Source: Arthrobacter sp. MYb229 (lineage in GTDB: Bacteria; Actinomycetota; Actinomycetes; Actinomycetales; Micrococcaceae). From it: a stretch of 64,000 bases of DNA. Where the stretch lies: assembly GCF_002975405.1 (NCBI RefSeq), contig NZ_PCPS01000001.1:868001-932000 (forward strand), read 5' to 3'. The notes beneath the pieces were generated by a model. That model made no database searches. It was not told the DNA's origin and saw nothing but the letters and a program-made list of their open reading frames with translations. A program made the position numbers and the translations under genes. Each line of letters opens with the position of its first letter. Positions within the stretch are counted from its first letter, which is position 1. Positions 1 to 7,319 of this stretch are shown here, piece after piece.

Positions 1-70
1 CTGTTCCAAGTATTTGGCGTTTGTTCTGGATTCATGAGGTGGTTCCTCCTTTCGGTTTGGTGGTAGTGAT

Positions 71-116
71 CCTGTGGCGGCAACGAGAAGCGAGATGCTT
101 CGGTTGCCGCCACAGG
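71..116 (-). terminator. Long hairpin ending the mobile-element operon
   Basis: Fourteen-base arms at 71-84 and 103-116 are perfectly complementary, and a second short stem (GAAGC at 87-91 with GCTTC at 97-101) continues the hairpin inward. It lies 20 bases downstream of the last minus-strand gene of the element operon. There is no clear U-run, so intrinsic termination is an inference; it could also be an RNA-stabilising stem. Confidence 0.6.
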
Positions 117-135
117 GACCCAGAGAATGGTGCGG

Positions 136-423
136 CTAGCGTGCTCTGCCCTGCGGGCGTGGCTTATCGCTGGTGCCGAAGAGCTGCGCGAGCACGTCAC
201 GGCGTGCGGCTGCTTCACGTTCGATTTCCGCCATGGCTGATTCGGCTTGGGAGACTAAGTCGCTGCTGGCCTTTGCCTGCACCACGTGAGCGGCGAGGGC
301 TTGGCGGATTTCTTCGGTGATGGTGCTGCCCTTCAGCTGTGCGATCAGCGTGAGCTGCATGTGGACGTCGTTCTCTAGGCGTATGGCAAGCGTCTTGACG
401 CTGCCGGTGTTTTCGGTGGCCAT
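136..423 (-). CDS. Ribbon-helix-helix (CopG/Arc-like) small protein
   Basis: A 95-residue protein. Residues about 11-47 (TLAIRLENDVHMQLTLIAQL, then a short helix pair) have the strand-helix-helix pattern of ribbon-helix-helix DNA-binding proteins; the C-terminal half is a charged helix ending in a basic tail. Proteins of this kind on plasmids and conjugative elements usually act as partition, mobilisation or antitoxin-type repressors. It is the last gene of the minus-strand element operon, 113 bases after the methyltransferase, with its own good ribosome site (AAGGAG, 7 bases before ATG). No toxin-like partner lies downstream before the hairpin. The fold assignment is fairly safe; the role is not known. 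Confidence 0.7.
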   Translation of the reverse strand: MATENTGSVKTLAIRLENDVHMQLTLIAQLKGSTITEEIRQALAAHVVQAKASSDLVSQAESAMAEIEREAAARRDVLAQLFGTSDKPRPQGRAR

Positions 424-536
424 GATCTGGCTCCTTACCGGTTCGGCTGCGGACGATGTATCGGCGGATTTGCAGATACTGATGCTCGTTCTCGCAGCCC
501 ACCGGCAATGAGCCTTGGTGGCCGCTTTCTGTGCGG

Positions 537-1604
537 TTAGGTTTTTCGTTCTCTCGCGATTCGTGCCAAGGATTCAAGCGCGAACTGTGCGTTCAGCTCG
601 ATGCCTTCCCATCTACGGCCGATACCCTCGGCGACGACAGCGGTCGTGCCGGATCCCATGAATGGGTCGAGGACGACTCCTGGCTCTGTACCTGCATCGG
701 TATGTGCGCAGGTTGGTGCGGCGGGTTCCCTGGTGGCGGTTCCGTCTTTGTGACGGATTAGCTGGCGGATATATGGTGCGCGGCATGCGCGGCAACGCTG
801 TGCAGGGGTGGAAGCGGTGATGCAGCGAGTGGCCAGATCTTTCGGGAAGGTCGCGTGGTGCGTTCCCTGCGACGTACTGGAGGCCATGAGCCAGGAGTCT
901 GTTGGGTTCTTACCTAACGGATGCGCCGTAATTCCGCGCTGTTTCATGGCTGCCAGTCCGGTGGTGGTGTCGGCGTTGGGGCCTCGCCATGATTCCCTAC
1001 CCTTTACAGACTTCCGGGGCGAGGCTCTGGGCTTTGCCGCCAGGATCTTGGGTGGAATACGGATGCTGTCCAGATCGAAGTAGTAGCCGCGTGACTGTTT
1101 CGCGAAGACGTAAATGACTTCGTGGGATGCCGTCAGTCGATCAGAGGCACTCGACGGCATGGGGTTGGTCTTGACCCACGCAATCTTATTACGCAGCACC
1201 CAGCCGCGCTTGAGCATGGCGCTAGCGATCCGTTCCGGGGCGAGCATGAGCGACTTGTACGGTGCGCCCTGATTCTGGTGCGCACTGTAGGTGTCGCCGA
1301 GGTTCAGCCACAAGGTGCCGGTGGGCACCAGGACGCGGTGCAGCTCGTCAGCGACAGCCAGAATGCCTTCTACCCAGTCCTGGATATGAGACTCCAATCC
1401 GATTTGATGCTTGTGGCCGTAGTTCCTCAGGGAGAAGTATGGCGGGCTGGTAACGCAGGAATCGACCGATCCGGCTTCAAGGGTTTTGAGGGTGGCCAGG
1501 GCGTCGCCGACGTGCAGCTTGCCGTGCTCCGTGAGATATACGGTCGGCTGACTGGAGTCAGGCGATGACCCAGGGCGCGGTGAGGGGTGAGTTGTTATGG
1601 TCAT
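537..1604 (-). CDS. Solitary beta-class DNA methyltransferase
   Basis: A 355-residue site-specific DNA methyltransferase that transfers a methyl group from S-adenosylmethionine to an amino group of a DNA base. The catalytic motif IV (TSPPY, residues 52-56) precedes the AdoMet-binding motif (DPFMGSGTT, 313-321), the order of beta-class amino-methyltransferases. SPPY is commonest in N4-cytosine enzymes, but N6-adenine cannot be excluded. Between them, C271, C274, C299 and H301 could form a small zinc site. The ATG overlaps the stop of the preceding gene by 4 bases. No restriction enzyme gene is adjacent, so it is an orphan enzyme of the element and could protect transferred DNA from host restriction. 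Family assignment is firm; specificity is unknown. Confidence 0.9.
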   Translation of the reverse strand: MTITTHPSPRPGSSPDSSQPTVYLTEHGKLHVGDALATLKTLEAGSVDSCVTSPPYFSLRNYGHKHQIGLESHIQDWVEGILAVADELHRVLVPTGTLWLNLGDTYSAHQNQGAPYKSLMLAPERIASAMLKRGWVLRNKIAWVKTNPMPSSASDRLTASHEVIYVFAKQSRGYYFDLDSIRIPPKILAAKPRASPRKSVKGRESWRGPNADTTTGLAAMKQRGITAHPLGKNPTDSWLMASSTSQGTHHATFPKDLATRCITASTPAQRCRACRAPYIRQLIRHKDGTATREPAAPTCAHTDAGTEPGVVLDPFMGSGTTAVVAEGIGRRWEGIELNAQFALESLARIARERKT

Positions 1605-2635
1605 TCGTTGCTTGCCTCCTTTACGAGATACGCGGCTGCGTCTTTAGTGGTGATGATCGTGTGCAGATGGTGCGGGATCTGCGGGTGTTCTTCGAGCGCC
1701 CGGGAGAGCGCTTCGATGCGTCGCTGCGTGGTGGCGGACTTGGGGGAGTCCATAACCCAGACGATGCGCGGAAAGCCTCCGTATTGGCGTTGATCCTCTC
1801 CGCTGGCGCGGTACTGCTCGTAGGCCATCGCCTTATTGATCAGGGTTGGCAGTGATTCGTGGCCGAGGTCAATCTCGATGAAGAACGCGCTGATTGTTTC
1901 CGCTCCGGGCCGTGCGGCAAGTTCAACGGCAAGATCTGGTGCGAGTCGTCCGGTACCGCCGTGAGGTGCGGTGTAGCTGCGGCGCGGCTCCGGAGTGAGA
2001 CTGACAATCTCCGCACCGCTGACTCTGCCGTGGTGGTGCAGTCCGGCGGCGAGGTTGGCGATCGCCAGGGTGTGATCCATGAACCGGGCTGAGGGTTCTT
2101 CGAAGCGCTTCCGGGTGGCTGATCCAGTGGCGTTTCGGTGCAGTCGTTCCCCGGCGGTATCCAGGTAATAGACCATCCCTTCGGAGCCTGCGCGGATGCC
2201 GCCGATGCGCCGCTCCACGACCCCGAGGACGCGTAGCGACCTCAGTCTGGATAGGACTCGCCGGGCAGTTCGAGCTGCGGATGCGTCGCTGGCGTGGTCA
2301 TGGAAGAACATCAGGGTCAGCTGCCGAGCGGTCACGAACCGGTAGACCCCAGCGGCACCGAGGATGCTCCAGTCTCTTACTGAGAGTGACGCGGCAATCT
2401 TCTCCAGGTGTTTGGCGGAGATCCGTGGGGAGCTGTGAACCCCTTTTGCCTGTTCGCCTCTTCGTGGCGTGGAGAAGGAACCGATACCAGTAGGTTCTTT
2501 ACCCGCCACTACCTCACCTGTTTGTGCTGTGGCCTGTGGGGTTACCGGGGTCGCAGGTGAGCCGGTCGGTAGATCGACTGGTAGACCTGATTCCTGGTTC
2601 TGGTGAGCTGTGTGGCTGGTGTCGTGGGTGGTCAT
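1601..2635 (-). CDS. Replication-relaxation family protein
   Basis: A 344-residue protein of the replication-relaxation family found on actinobacterial and firmicute plasmids and integrative elements. After a disordered Ser/Thr/Pro/Gln-rich N-terminus (1-65) comes a winged-helix region (about 80-165), in which LSVRDWSILGAAGVYRFVTA and the following YYLDTAGERLH are typical. The C-terminal half contains FFIEIDLGHESLPTLINK, an acidic/Lys pattern typical of this family. It is thought to help replication or relaxation at the element origin. It overlaps the coupling ATPase gene and the methyltransferase gene by 4 bases each, so all three should be translated together. Confidence 0.8.
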   Translation of the reverse strand: MTTHDTSHTAHQNQESGLPVDLPTGSPATPVTPQATAQTGEVVAGKEPTGIGSFSTPRRGEQAKGVHSSPRISAKHLEKIAASLSVRDWSILGAAGVYRFVTARQLTLMFFHDHASDASAARTARRVLSRLRSLRVLGVVERRIGGIRAGSEGMVYYLDTAGERLHRNATGSATRKRFEEPSARFMDHTLAIANLAAGLHHHGRVSGAEIVSLTPEPRRSYTAPHGGTGRLAPDLAVELAARPGAETISAFFIEIDLGHESLPTLINKAMAYEQYRASGEDQRQYGGFPRIVWVMDSPKSATTQRRIEALSRALEEHPQIPHHLHTIITTKDAAAYLVKEASNE

Positions 2636-4788
2636 GGCGTTCTCCTTTGTCGTTTTCCGGCACGTTCCGGTGATTCGGCGTGTGGTGGTGTGATGGGGGT
2701 GACGAGGCTGCGCAGCTGTGCTTCAACGGCGGCGCGAGATTGCCCGTATGCTTTCCTCGATGCGGCGATGATCTTCGCCGGGTCGCTGGTGCGCTGCGGG
2801 GTGTCCACGGTGCGACCAGATGACCAGTCGGTGACCGCGCCATCGCGGACAAGCTGGGCGTAGATATGCCTACTGGGAAGTGCGGTGAAATCTTCTGGTG
2901 CCAACCCGGGCGAGAGTCGCGACGCGTAGGTGGCATCGTGGCCGGCGAGTTGGAAGAAGATTTTGTTGCGGCAGTTCGCTTCGAATCCGCGCAGTAGTTT
3001 CGACGAGAGCTGATCGGTGTATTGGTGGCTCAGGTGAAATGCTGCGCCGAGTGATCGGCTCATGGCCAGCGCGTCGGCGATATCTACCGGGAAGCGTTCG
3101 AGGAACATCTGCGCTTCGTCCAGGTAGATCATCACGGTGCGGCGCAGTCGTTCCGGGACACGGACGCGCTCCTTGAGTGCTTCCCAGAGTTCACTGATTA
3201 CCAATGATCCGAGCAGTGACGCTGCTTCGGTGCCGAGCGTGCCAGAGTGCAGGGGTACGAGCAGGATCTTGTTTCCGTTGACGGCGTCGCGCAGGTTGAA
3301 GCGTGGTGAGGGTTGCGCCAGGATGCTGCGCAGCGGTTCGTGCAGAAAGAGTCGGAGCTTATTCTGGAGCGGTGCGATCGCCTGGGCACGGGCATCCGGT
3401 GACAGACTTTCGTACCATTGCCAGAATGGTGCGGCGTGCAGTGGGTCGGCGGCGATCCGGGGTGCCGTGAGTTTGTGCCGGAATCCTGGATTGGTCAGCA
3501 GGAGCGGCAGCATGGCGAGCGTGGGGTTCTCGGCGTGAGCAACCGCGTCCAACGCAAGCCGGAGGATGTCAGCCGATCGGGGTCCGAGCACGTCCTTTCC
3601 GTAAACAGCGGCGAAGAAGCTGAAGAGCTGATCTGCCACTAGTGCGGGTGAACGTCCGGCAAGATCCAGGGGGTTGAACCCGGTGGGTGTGTCATCGAGC
3701 GGATCGAGGAGTACCACGTCGTCTTTGCGATGATCTGGAACCTGTGTCAGCACGTCGGCCACGAGATCTTTGGGTTCGATCACGATGACTGGCCGGCCGG
3801 CTTCCATATCCTGCCGAATAAGGTTCAGTAGCAATGAGCTCTTGCCTGTGCCAGTGGGACCCATGACCCAGGTGTGTCGCCGTGAATCCATCTCAGAGAT
3901 ACCGATCCGCTGCGCTTCGCATCCTGGTGCTGTTGATGTAGCCAGAATGCGGTCGCCGGTTTTAGCGACGAACGAGGGGCGGATCAGGGCCGGATGCAGT
4001 GCGGGCAGTCCCGGGTACGGTTGGTTCGGATCACCAAATGGCCAAGCGGTCATGAGGGTGACCTCATTGATGCTGAGCTTGGTCGATCCAGGAAAGAGCG
4101 GCCACGTGCTCGCGGGGTTATTGATGACGCCACTGCGTTCTGGTGCAAGGCGCAGTTCCAGGCCAGGGCTGAGTGCGGCACGTAGCGCGCTCAGAATGCT
4201 GGTGGTCATCCGCTTGCGCCGGTCGGGTGTCGAAGCGGTGACACCGATGCGAATAATGGCACCGAATCCGAACGCTTCGGCCTTGACCTGAACATGCTTC
4301 AGGGCGGTTTGTGGTGCGGTTCGCTTGGCCAGTTGCTGATTTGCTGGTTTCGGCACGTAGCGGTGCCCGAGCACGATCTGGATCACGGCGGTTTCCTTTC
4401 CGCGAAGTCCGGTTAGGCTGGCGAGAACACCGCGGACGGATGCTTCATTGCCAGAAATATCCAGTGACTGCTGCGGTGTTGAGTAGATGACTTTGCGCGC
4501 GGTGGACACGGACTTCCGGCGGTCGTCTTCGGTGGCGGTGATGACGGTGCCTGGAACGAGTTGTTCGATGGTGCGGCGAAGCGCTGGTTCGAACTGGCGA
4601 TTGGTAGCCGCTAGGTATTCGATTCCCTGCGAGGTGGCGCGGGTTTCGAGAATAATCTGCGGCGCGTGGGTCAAGGATGCGAGGTGTTGGAGTGCCCCGA
4701 TGGCCTGCTCATATGGCAGTGGGCGTGCCCAGAAGATCGTGAACCACACAAGTTCGGTGCGCTGGCGGTACTTAGGGGAGCGGCTCAT
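2632..4788 (-). CDS. VirD4/TraM-like conjugative coupling ATPase
   Basis: A 718-residue P-loop ATPase of the type IV secretion coupling/DNA-pumping superfamily (DUF87/TraM/VirD4-like). The Walker A motif is GPTGTGKS at residues 310-317, following HTWVM. The Walker B motif is in VMIYLDEAQMFLERFP near residue 565, followed by an RQH-type Gln-rich motor motif (LSHQYTDQL). The first 300 residues are an accessory domain without visible membrane segments, so it may be soluble or depend on a partner for membrane attachment. It is expected to drive DNA through the conjugation channel. It starts at an ATGA overlap with the 78-residue gene upstream. No mating-pair formation genes or relaxase are in this window. 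Confidence 0.85.
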   Translation of the reverse strand: MSRSPKYRQRTELVWFTIFWARPLPYEQAIGALQHLASLTHAPQIILETRATSQGIEYLAATNRQFEPALRRTIEQLVPGTVITATEDDRRKSVSTARKVIYSTPQQSLDISGNEASVRGVLASLTGLRGKETAVIQIVLGHRYVPKPANQQLAKRTAPQTALKHVQVKAEAFGFGAIIRIGVTASTPDRRKRMTTSILSALRAALSPGLELRLAPERSGVINNPASTWPLFPGSTKLSINEVTLMTAWPFGDPNQPYPGLPALHPALIRPSFVAKTGDRILATSTAPGCEAQRIGISEMDSRRHTWVMGPTGTGKSSLLLNLIRQDMEAGRPVIVIEPKDLVADVLTQVPDHRKDDVVLLDPLDDTPTGFNPLDLAGRSPALVADQLFSFFAAVYGKDVLGPRSADILRLALDAVAHAENPTLAMLPLLLTNPGFRHKLTAPRIAADPLHAAPFWQWYESLSPDARAQAIAPLQNKLRLFLHEPLRSILAQPSPRFNLRDAVNGNKILLVPLHSGTLGTEAASLLGSLVISELWEALKERVRVPERLRRTVMIYLDEAQMFLERFPVDIADALAMSRSLGAAFHLSHQYTDQLSSKLLRGFEANCRNKIFFQLAGHDATYASRLSPGLAPEDFTALPSRHIYAQLVRDGAVTDWSSGRTVDTPQRTSDPAKIIAASRKAYGQSRAAVEAQLRSLVTPITPPHAESPERAGKRQRRTP

Positions 4789-5021
4789 GATTGGTCTCCT
4801 TCCCTGCTTCGCTTTTGATTACGGTCTGGACGGATGCGGCGAGACGTGTCCGGGTGCTGCTCGGTGAGCTGCTGAGCTTCGGCTTCTCGCTGCGCATCTG
4901 CCAGTGCCAGACGGATGGCGGCACGAGCGAGGGTGCGAATGTCGGGTGTTTCGCGGAGAACTCCGTGAGCGACGATGCGCCGGTTCTTATGGGAGCCGTG
5001 GGTGGAATTGTTTTTGGGCAT
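4785..5021 (-). CDS. Small basic element protein (MPKNN N-terminus)
   Basis: A 78-residue, strongly charged protein, likely helical (RTLARAAIRLALADAQREAE), not recognised. The start was chosen at ATG 5021, after AAAGGAGG with a 12-base spacer, in preference to upstream in-frame ATGs that lack a ribosome site. It is the first gene of the transfer sub-operon and overlaps the coupling ATPase start by 4 bases. Its MPKN N-terminus and leader resemble those of the gene at 5468-6055. A DNA-binding or relaxosome accessory role is a guess from charge and position. Confidence 0.65.
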   Translation of the reverse strand: MPKNNSTHGSHKNRRIVAHGVLRETPDIRTLARAAIRLALADAQREAEAQQLTEQHPDTSRRIRPDRNQKRSREGDQS

Positions 5022-5077
5022 GACGAAGATGAACCTCCTTTCCAGTAGGTGTTGCGGTGATGGGTATTGTGCCTGGT

Positions 5078-5141
5078 CATTGCGTGGATGCAACGGCCTT
5101 GCTGCGCATTACTATGAGCCAAACGTTGCGTGGATGCAACG
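5078..5141 (-). promoter_or_regulatory. Two dyad operators around a candidate promoter
   Basis: The 17-base string TTGCGTGGATGCAACGG occurs at 5080-5096 and 5126-5142, 46 bases apart. The second copy is a perfect dyad (CGTTGC/GCAACG, 6-base centre, 5124-5141); the first has one mismatch (5078-5095). On the minus strand a candidate -35 (TTGCAT, 5139-5134) and -10 (CATAGT, 5116-5111) with a 17-base spacer place one dyad over the -35 region and the other just downstream of the expected start. This layout fits repression of the 4785-5021 transfer genes. The repeats are seen; the promoter and regulator are inferred. Confidence 0.5.
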
Positions 5142-5209
5142 GGAAAATGCGGCTTTGGCAGAAACTACAACACCGACTGGAAGTTGATGAAAACGGTTGA
5201 GGGGAGACG

Positions 5210-5250
5210 GATTGGCGCACCTGGAATGGTGGTTCGAAGGTGCGCCAATC
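5210..5250 (-). terminator. Hairpin after the two-membrane-segment gene
   Basis: Thirteen-base perfect arms (5210-5222 and 5238-5250) with a 15-base loop lie about 20 bases downstream of the minus-strand gene ending at 5269. It probably limits read-through from the upstream sub-operon into the transfer genes. There is no immediate U-run. Confidence 0.55.
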
Positions 5251-5268
5251 ACGCGCGGCATCGGTTAG

Positions 5269-5475
5269 CTAGAAACGCGAGTTACGCCACCAACGCACCG
5301 CGACGACGAGCCCAGCCACCAGGCCAAGGACACTGAGGATCACGACGAGCGTTGGCCAGACGGATTCGATCAAGGATGCCGCCCATGCGAGGCCGACAAG
5401 CGCCAAGATGATTGAGAAGCAGGCGCTCAGCATGCCATCGAACCAGGAGCGAGGATCATTGCCGTTGCTAGTCAT
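5269..5475 (-). CDS. Small two-membrane-segment protein
   Basis: A 68-residue protein with two hydrophobic segments (about 17-37 and 40-60) and a basic C-terminus (RWWRNSRF), so probably an inner-membrane hairpin. The ATG at 5475 overlaps the stop of the preceding gene by 8 bases, which supports this start over a much longer in-frame extension that would run antisense-like through the preceding gene. Small membrane proteins of this sort are common in conjugative operons, but no family is recognised. Confidence 0.6.
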   Translation of the reverse strand: MTSNGNDPRSWFDGMLSACFSIILALVGLAWAASLIESVWPTLVVILSVLGLVAGLVVAVRWWRNSRF

Positions 5476-6055
5476 TGTGGCGCTCCACTTCGGCCAGGAG
5501 TGCGCGGTGCAGTCCAATGTTGACGAAGTCCAGTCCGAAGTGCAGCTGGTCTTTGACGTACCGCTTGGCGACGGCATAGAACAATGCTTGGCCGACTGCG
5601 TCAGACAGGAGCAGATGCCACGCGATGGAACCTCGACGGATGCCCCAGTTCTCTGCCCTGTCCATGAACTCGCAGGCAAGCACGTATTCATCGAGGGTAT
5701 TGAAACTCAGCCCGTTGGTGACGTGGAGGACATCGTGAGCGAAGCGGAGCGCATGGTTAGCCTCTGGGGTGCCAAAGACGGTCGCCGATGAATTGTCATC
5801 CGACACTGGCAGTGATTGGCCGGTAGTCTTTGACGCGGCGAAGCACCGTTTCAGATCCGAGTATGTACTGGGCGCGTCGGGAACGGCTTTCCAATCGAAT
5901 CCGTGGCAGGTCGCCAGCTCATTGGCAAGGTCGAACACGAAGCCGCGTAGGTCTGCTTGTGCTGCCCGGATCGCCGGGTGTCCAACGGTGAGCAGCTGCC
6001 CGCTGGGTGGGGTGGCTGCGCGTGATGGGGCGGAGTTCTGGGTGTTTTTCGGCAT
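5468..6055 (-). CDS. Unknown element protein
   Basis: A 195-residue protein of unknown function. The start at ATG 6055 is supported by AAGGGG with a 9-base spacer. The N-terminal 20 residues are polar and Pro/Ser-rich; the rest looks like a compact alpha-helical domain with no membrane segment. A histidine/aspartate-rich stretch (HALRFAHDVLHVTNGLSF, near residue 100) could bind a metal, but no catalytic motif is certain. It is translationally coupled to the small membrane protein downstream. Its MPKNTQNS start resembles the MPKNNSTH start of the gene at 4785-5021. Confidence 0.6.
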   Translation of the reverse strand: MPKNTQNSAPSRAATPPSGQLLTVGHPAIRAAQADLRGFVFDLANELATCHGFDWKAVPDAPSTYSDLKRCFAASKTTGQSLPVSDDNSSATVFGTPEANHALRFAHDVLHVTNGLSFNTLDEYVLACEFMDRAENWGIRRGSIAWHLLLSDAVGQALFYAVAKRYVKDQLHFGLDFVNIGLHRALLAEVERHND

Positions 6056-6096
6056 GACAAATAACCCCTTTCGAGGGTAACTTTTGCTTGGGTGGC

Positions 6097-6145
6097 TGAG
6101 TGCCAGCGACGCAGCGGAACGTAGGAGAAGGCGTGCTGGCACTCA
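6097..6145 (-). other. Inter-cistron inverted repeat
   Basis: TGAGTGCCAGC (6097-6107) pairs perfectly with GCTGGCACTCA (6135-6145) around a 27-base loop, between the genes ending at 6180 and starting at 6055. It may be a weak terminator, an RNA-processing stem or a regulatory element of the element operon; the sequence does not decide between these. Confidence 0.45.
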
Positions 6146-6179
6146 GAGGGGAGCCCGGTGGGATGCAACCACTCGGGTG

Positions 6180-6428
6180 TTAGCTCGACGGGATGGTGCC
6201 CGTTTCGATCAGCCAGTCCTGCAAGATCGAGGTGCGTGCCTCGCAGAAGGTGGTGGCCGCATCGTCGATTCGGAACGCGGTGGCCGGATCATACGACTCG
6301 ATTCGCCAGGCCTCGCGGCGGAGTTCTTCCACTACCTTCTGAAAACGCTCGGCGACCAGGTTGATCGCTGCGCTTGCCACGGGCGGCGGCGGAACACAAC
6401 GGGTGGGAGAGGAATCCGAGTCACCCAT
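6180..6428 (-). CDS. Small helical element protein
   Basis: An 82-residue protein, Pro-rich at the start (CVPPPPVASAA) and then helical and acidic. The chosen ATG at 6428 overlaps the upstream stop by 8 bases (reading AATGGGTGA). No membrane segment, metal site or known domain is visible. It belongs to the first sub-operon of the element together with the 105-residue gene before it. Confidence 0.6.
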   Translation of the reverse strand: MGDSDSSPTRCVPPPPVASAAINLVAERFQKVVEELRREAWRIESYDPATAFRIDDAATTFCEARTSILQDWLIETGTIPSS

Positions 6429-6738
6429 TGCGGTACTGCCTGATCTCCCAGGCGGCATATTCTGCGTAGCAGTCCGCGAGGTGGTTCAGCCTGGCGGTCG
6501 CGCCCGGGTCACCATCTGCAAGGAATTGAGCTTCCCTGCTGATCATGCCGGTCATCTGCATTGCTGCTGCGGTCACCATGCCAGCGGAGTGAACGCGGGA
6601 CGCGACCACTGAGCCGCGTGCGATCTCGGCATTCTGCGCCCTGGTCATGGATCTCATCTCTGGCTTGGTGAACCGACTGAGAATACCAGTGGCTGGCGGC
6701 TCAGCGTTGGCACCTGATCGGGGGATGATATTGCTCAT
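6421..6738 (-). CDS. First gene of the element operon, unknown
   Basis: A 105-residue Met/Ala-rich helical protein (GMVTAAAMQMTGMISREAQFL), not recognised. The ATG at 6738 follows AAGGAG with a suitable spacer; longer in-frame versions run into the divergent promoter region and are unlikely. It heads the minus-strand operon and overlaps the next gene by 8 bases. Confidence 0.6.
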   Translation of the reverse strand: MSNIIPRSGANAEPPATGILSRFTKPEMRSMTRAQNAEIARGSVVASRVHSAGMVTAAAMQMTGMISREAQFLADGDPGATARLNHLADCYAEYAAWEIRQYRNG

Positions 6739-6875
6739 TAGGAGAGCACTCCTTTGCACGTATGACTGAAAGGTATGGAACCTTTCGATCACGCCTATGT
6801 GGCGATGGAATAACTCTAAAATGAGCCCTGACCTCAATAAAAGCATAAGCGTGATAACTCTGCTACTGTCATCCC
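6739..6875. promoter_or_regulatory. Divergent promoter region of the element
   Basis: This 137-base AT-rich stretch separates the minus-strand operon from the plus-strand SAM-like gene. It holds a perfect 7-base dyad (GAAAGGT...ACCTTTC, 6768-6786) followed by a second imperfect one (6790-6808, CGCC/GGCG core), both in the leader of the minus operon. On the plus strand, TACTGT (6864-6869) ends 6 bases before the ATG of the SAM-like gene, so that transcript may be leaderless. The sites are seen; their function is inferred. Confidence 0.45.
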
Positions 6876-7181
6876 ATGAGTGATGCGCGGTATCCAGAAA
6901 ACCATATGGAGTTTGCGCCTGAAGCGCCGGATGAATGGGAAGAGTTTGCGAATCGGCGCGAGGCCCTTCTGCTGAACTATGGATACAACACGGCACGTGC
7001 TTACTGGGCTGATCTCCAGGACTGGGCTGAATGGGCGTATCGCCGGGGGAAGAATGTTCTGGCGCTTACCGAACAAGATAAGAAGGAATATGTTGCTCTC
7101 CACCGCAGGAGGAAATACAGCGAGAGCACGATTCGGCGGCGTTTGGTTGTCATGCGCTTGCTTGAACAGACGGAGCTGTGA
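6876..7181 (+). CDS. Stand-alone integrase-type SAM-like domain protein
   Basis: A 101-residue protein that corresponds only to the N-terminal SAM-like (core-binding) DNA-binding domain of tyrosine recombinases: NYGYNTARAYWADLQDWAEW, then a second helical pair (KYSESTIRRRLVVMRLL). The catalytic domain with its Arg-His-Arg-Tyr residues is absent, and the following 100 bases do not continue it in any frame. It may be the remnant of an integrase or a domain reused as a DNA-binding regulator. It diverges from the element operon. No Shine-Dalgarno sequence is visible, and a -10-like TACTGT lies 6 bases upstream. Confidence 0.75.
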   Translation: MSDARYPENHMEFAPEAPDEWEEFANRREALLLNYGYNTARAYWADLQDWAEWAYRRGKNVLALTEQDKKEYVALHRRRKYSESTIRRRLVVMRLLEQTEL

Positions 7182-7319
7182 CCCGTACTTGGTAGCTCCT
7201 AGATGCTTACCGTCATTGATCCCGCAAATTCGTATCGCGCATAACGTAGGTATGGGTTCAACCCGGTTGTATACATAGTCTTGACTGAATACTTCTTATG
7301 CTTCGTAATCCACGGCAGA

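Noticed and set aside
5269-5691. The full 140-codon version of the small membrane protein gene
   Set aside because: The extra N-terminal part overlaps the preceding gene and is Ser/Thr/Cys-rich nonsense; the ATG at 5475 is coupled to the upstream stop.
7250-7275. A GGGTTCAACCC string resembling a tRNA T-arm
   Set aside because: No acceptor, D-arm or anticodon arm can be built around it.
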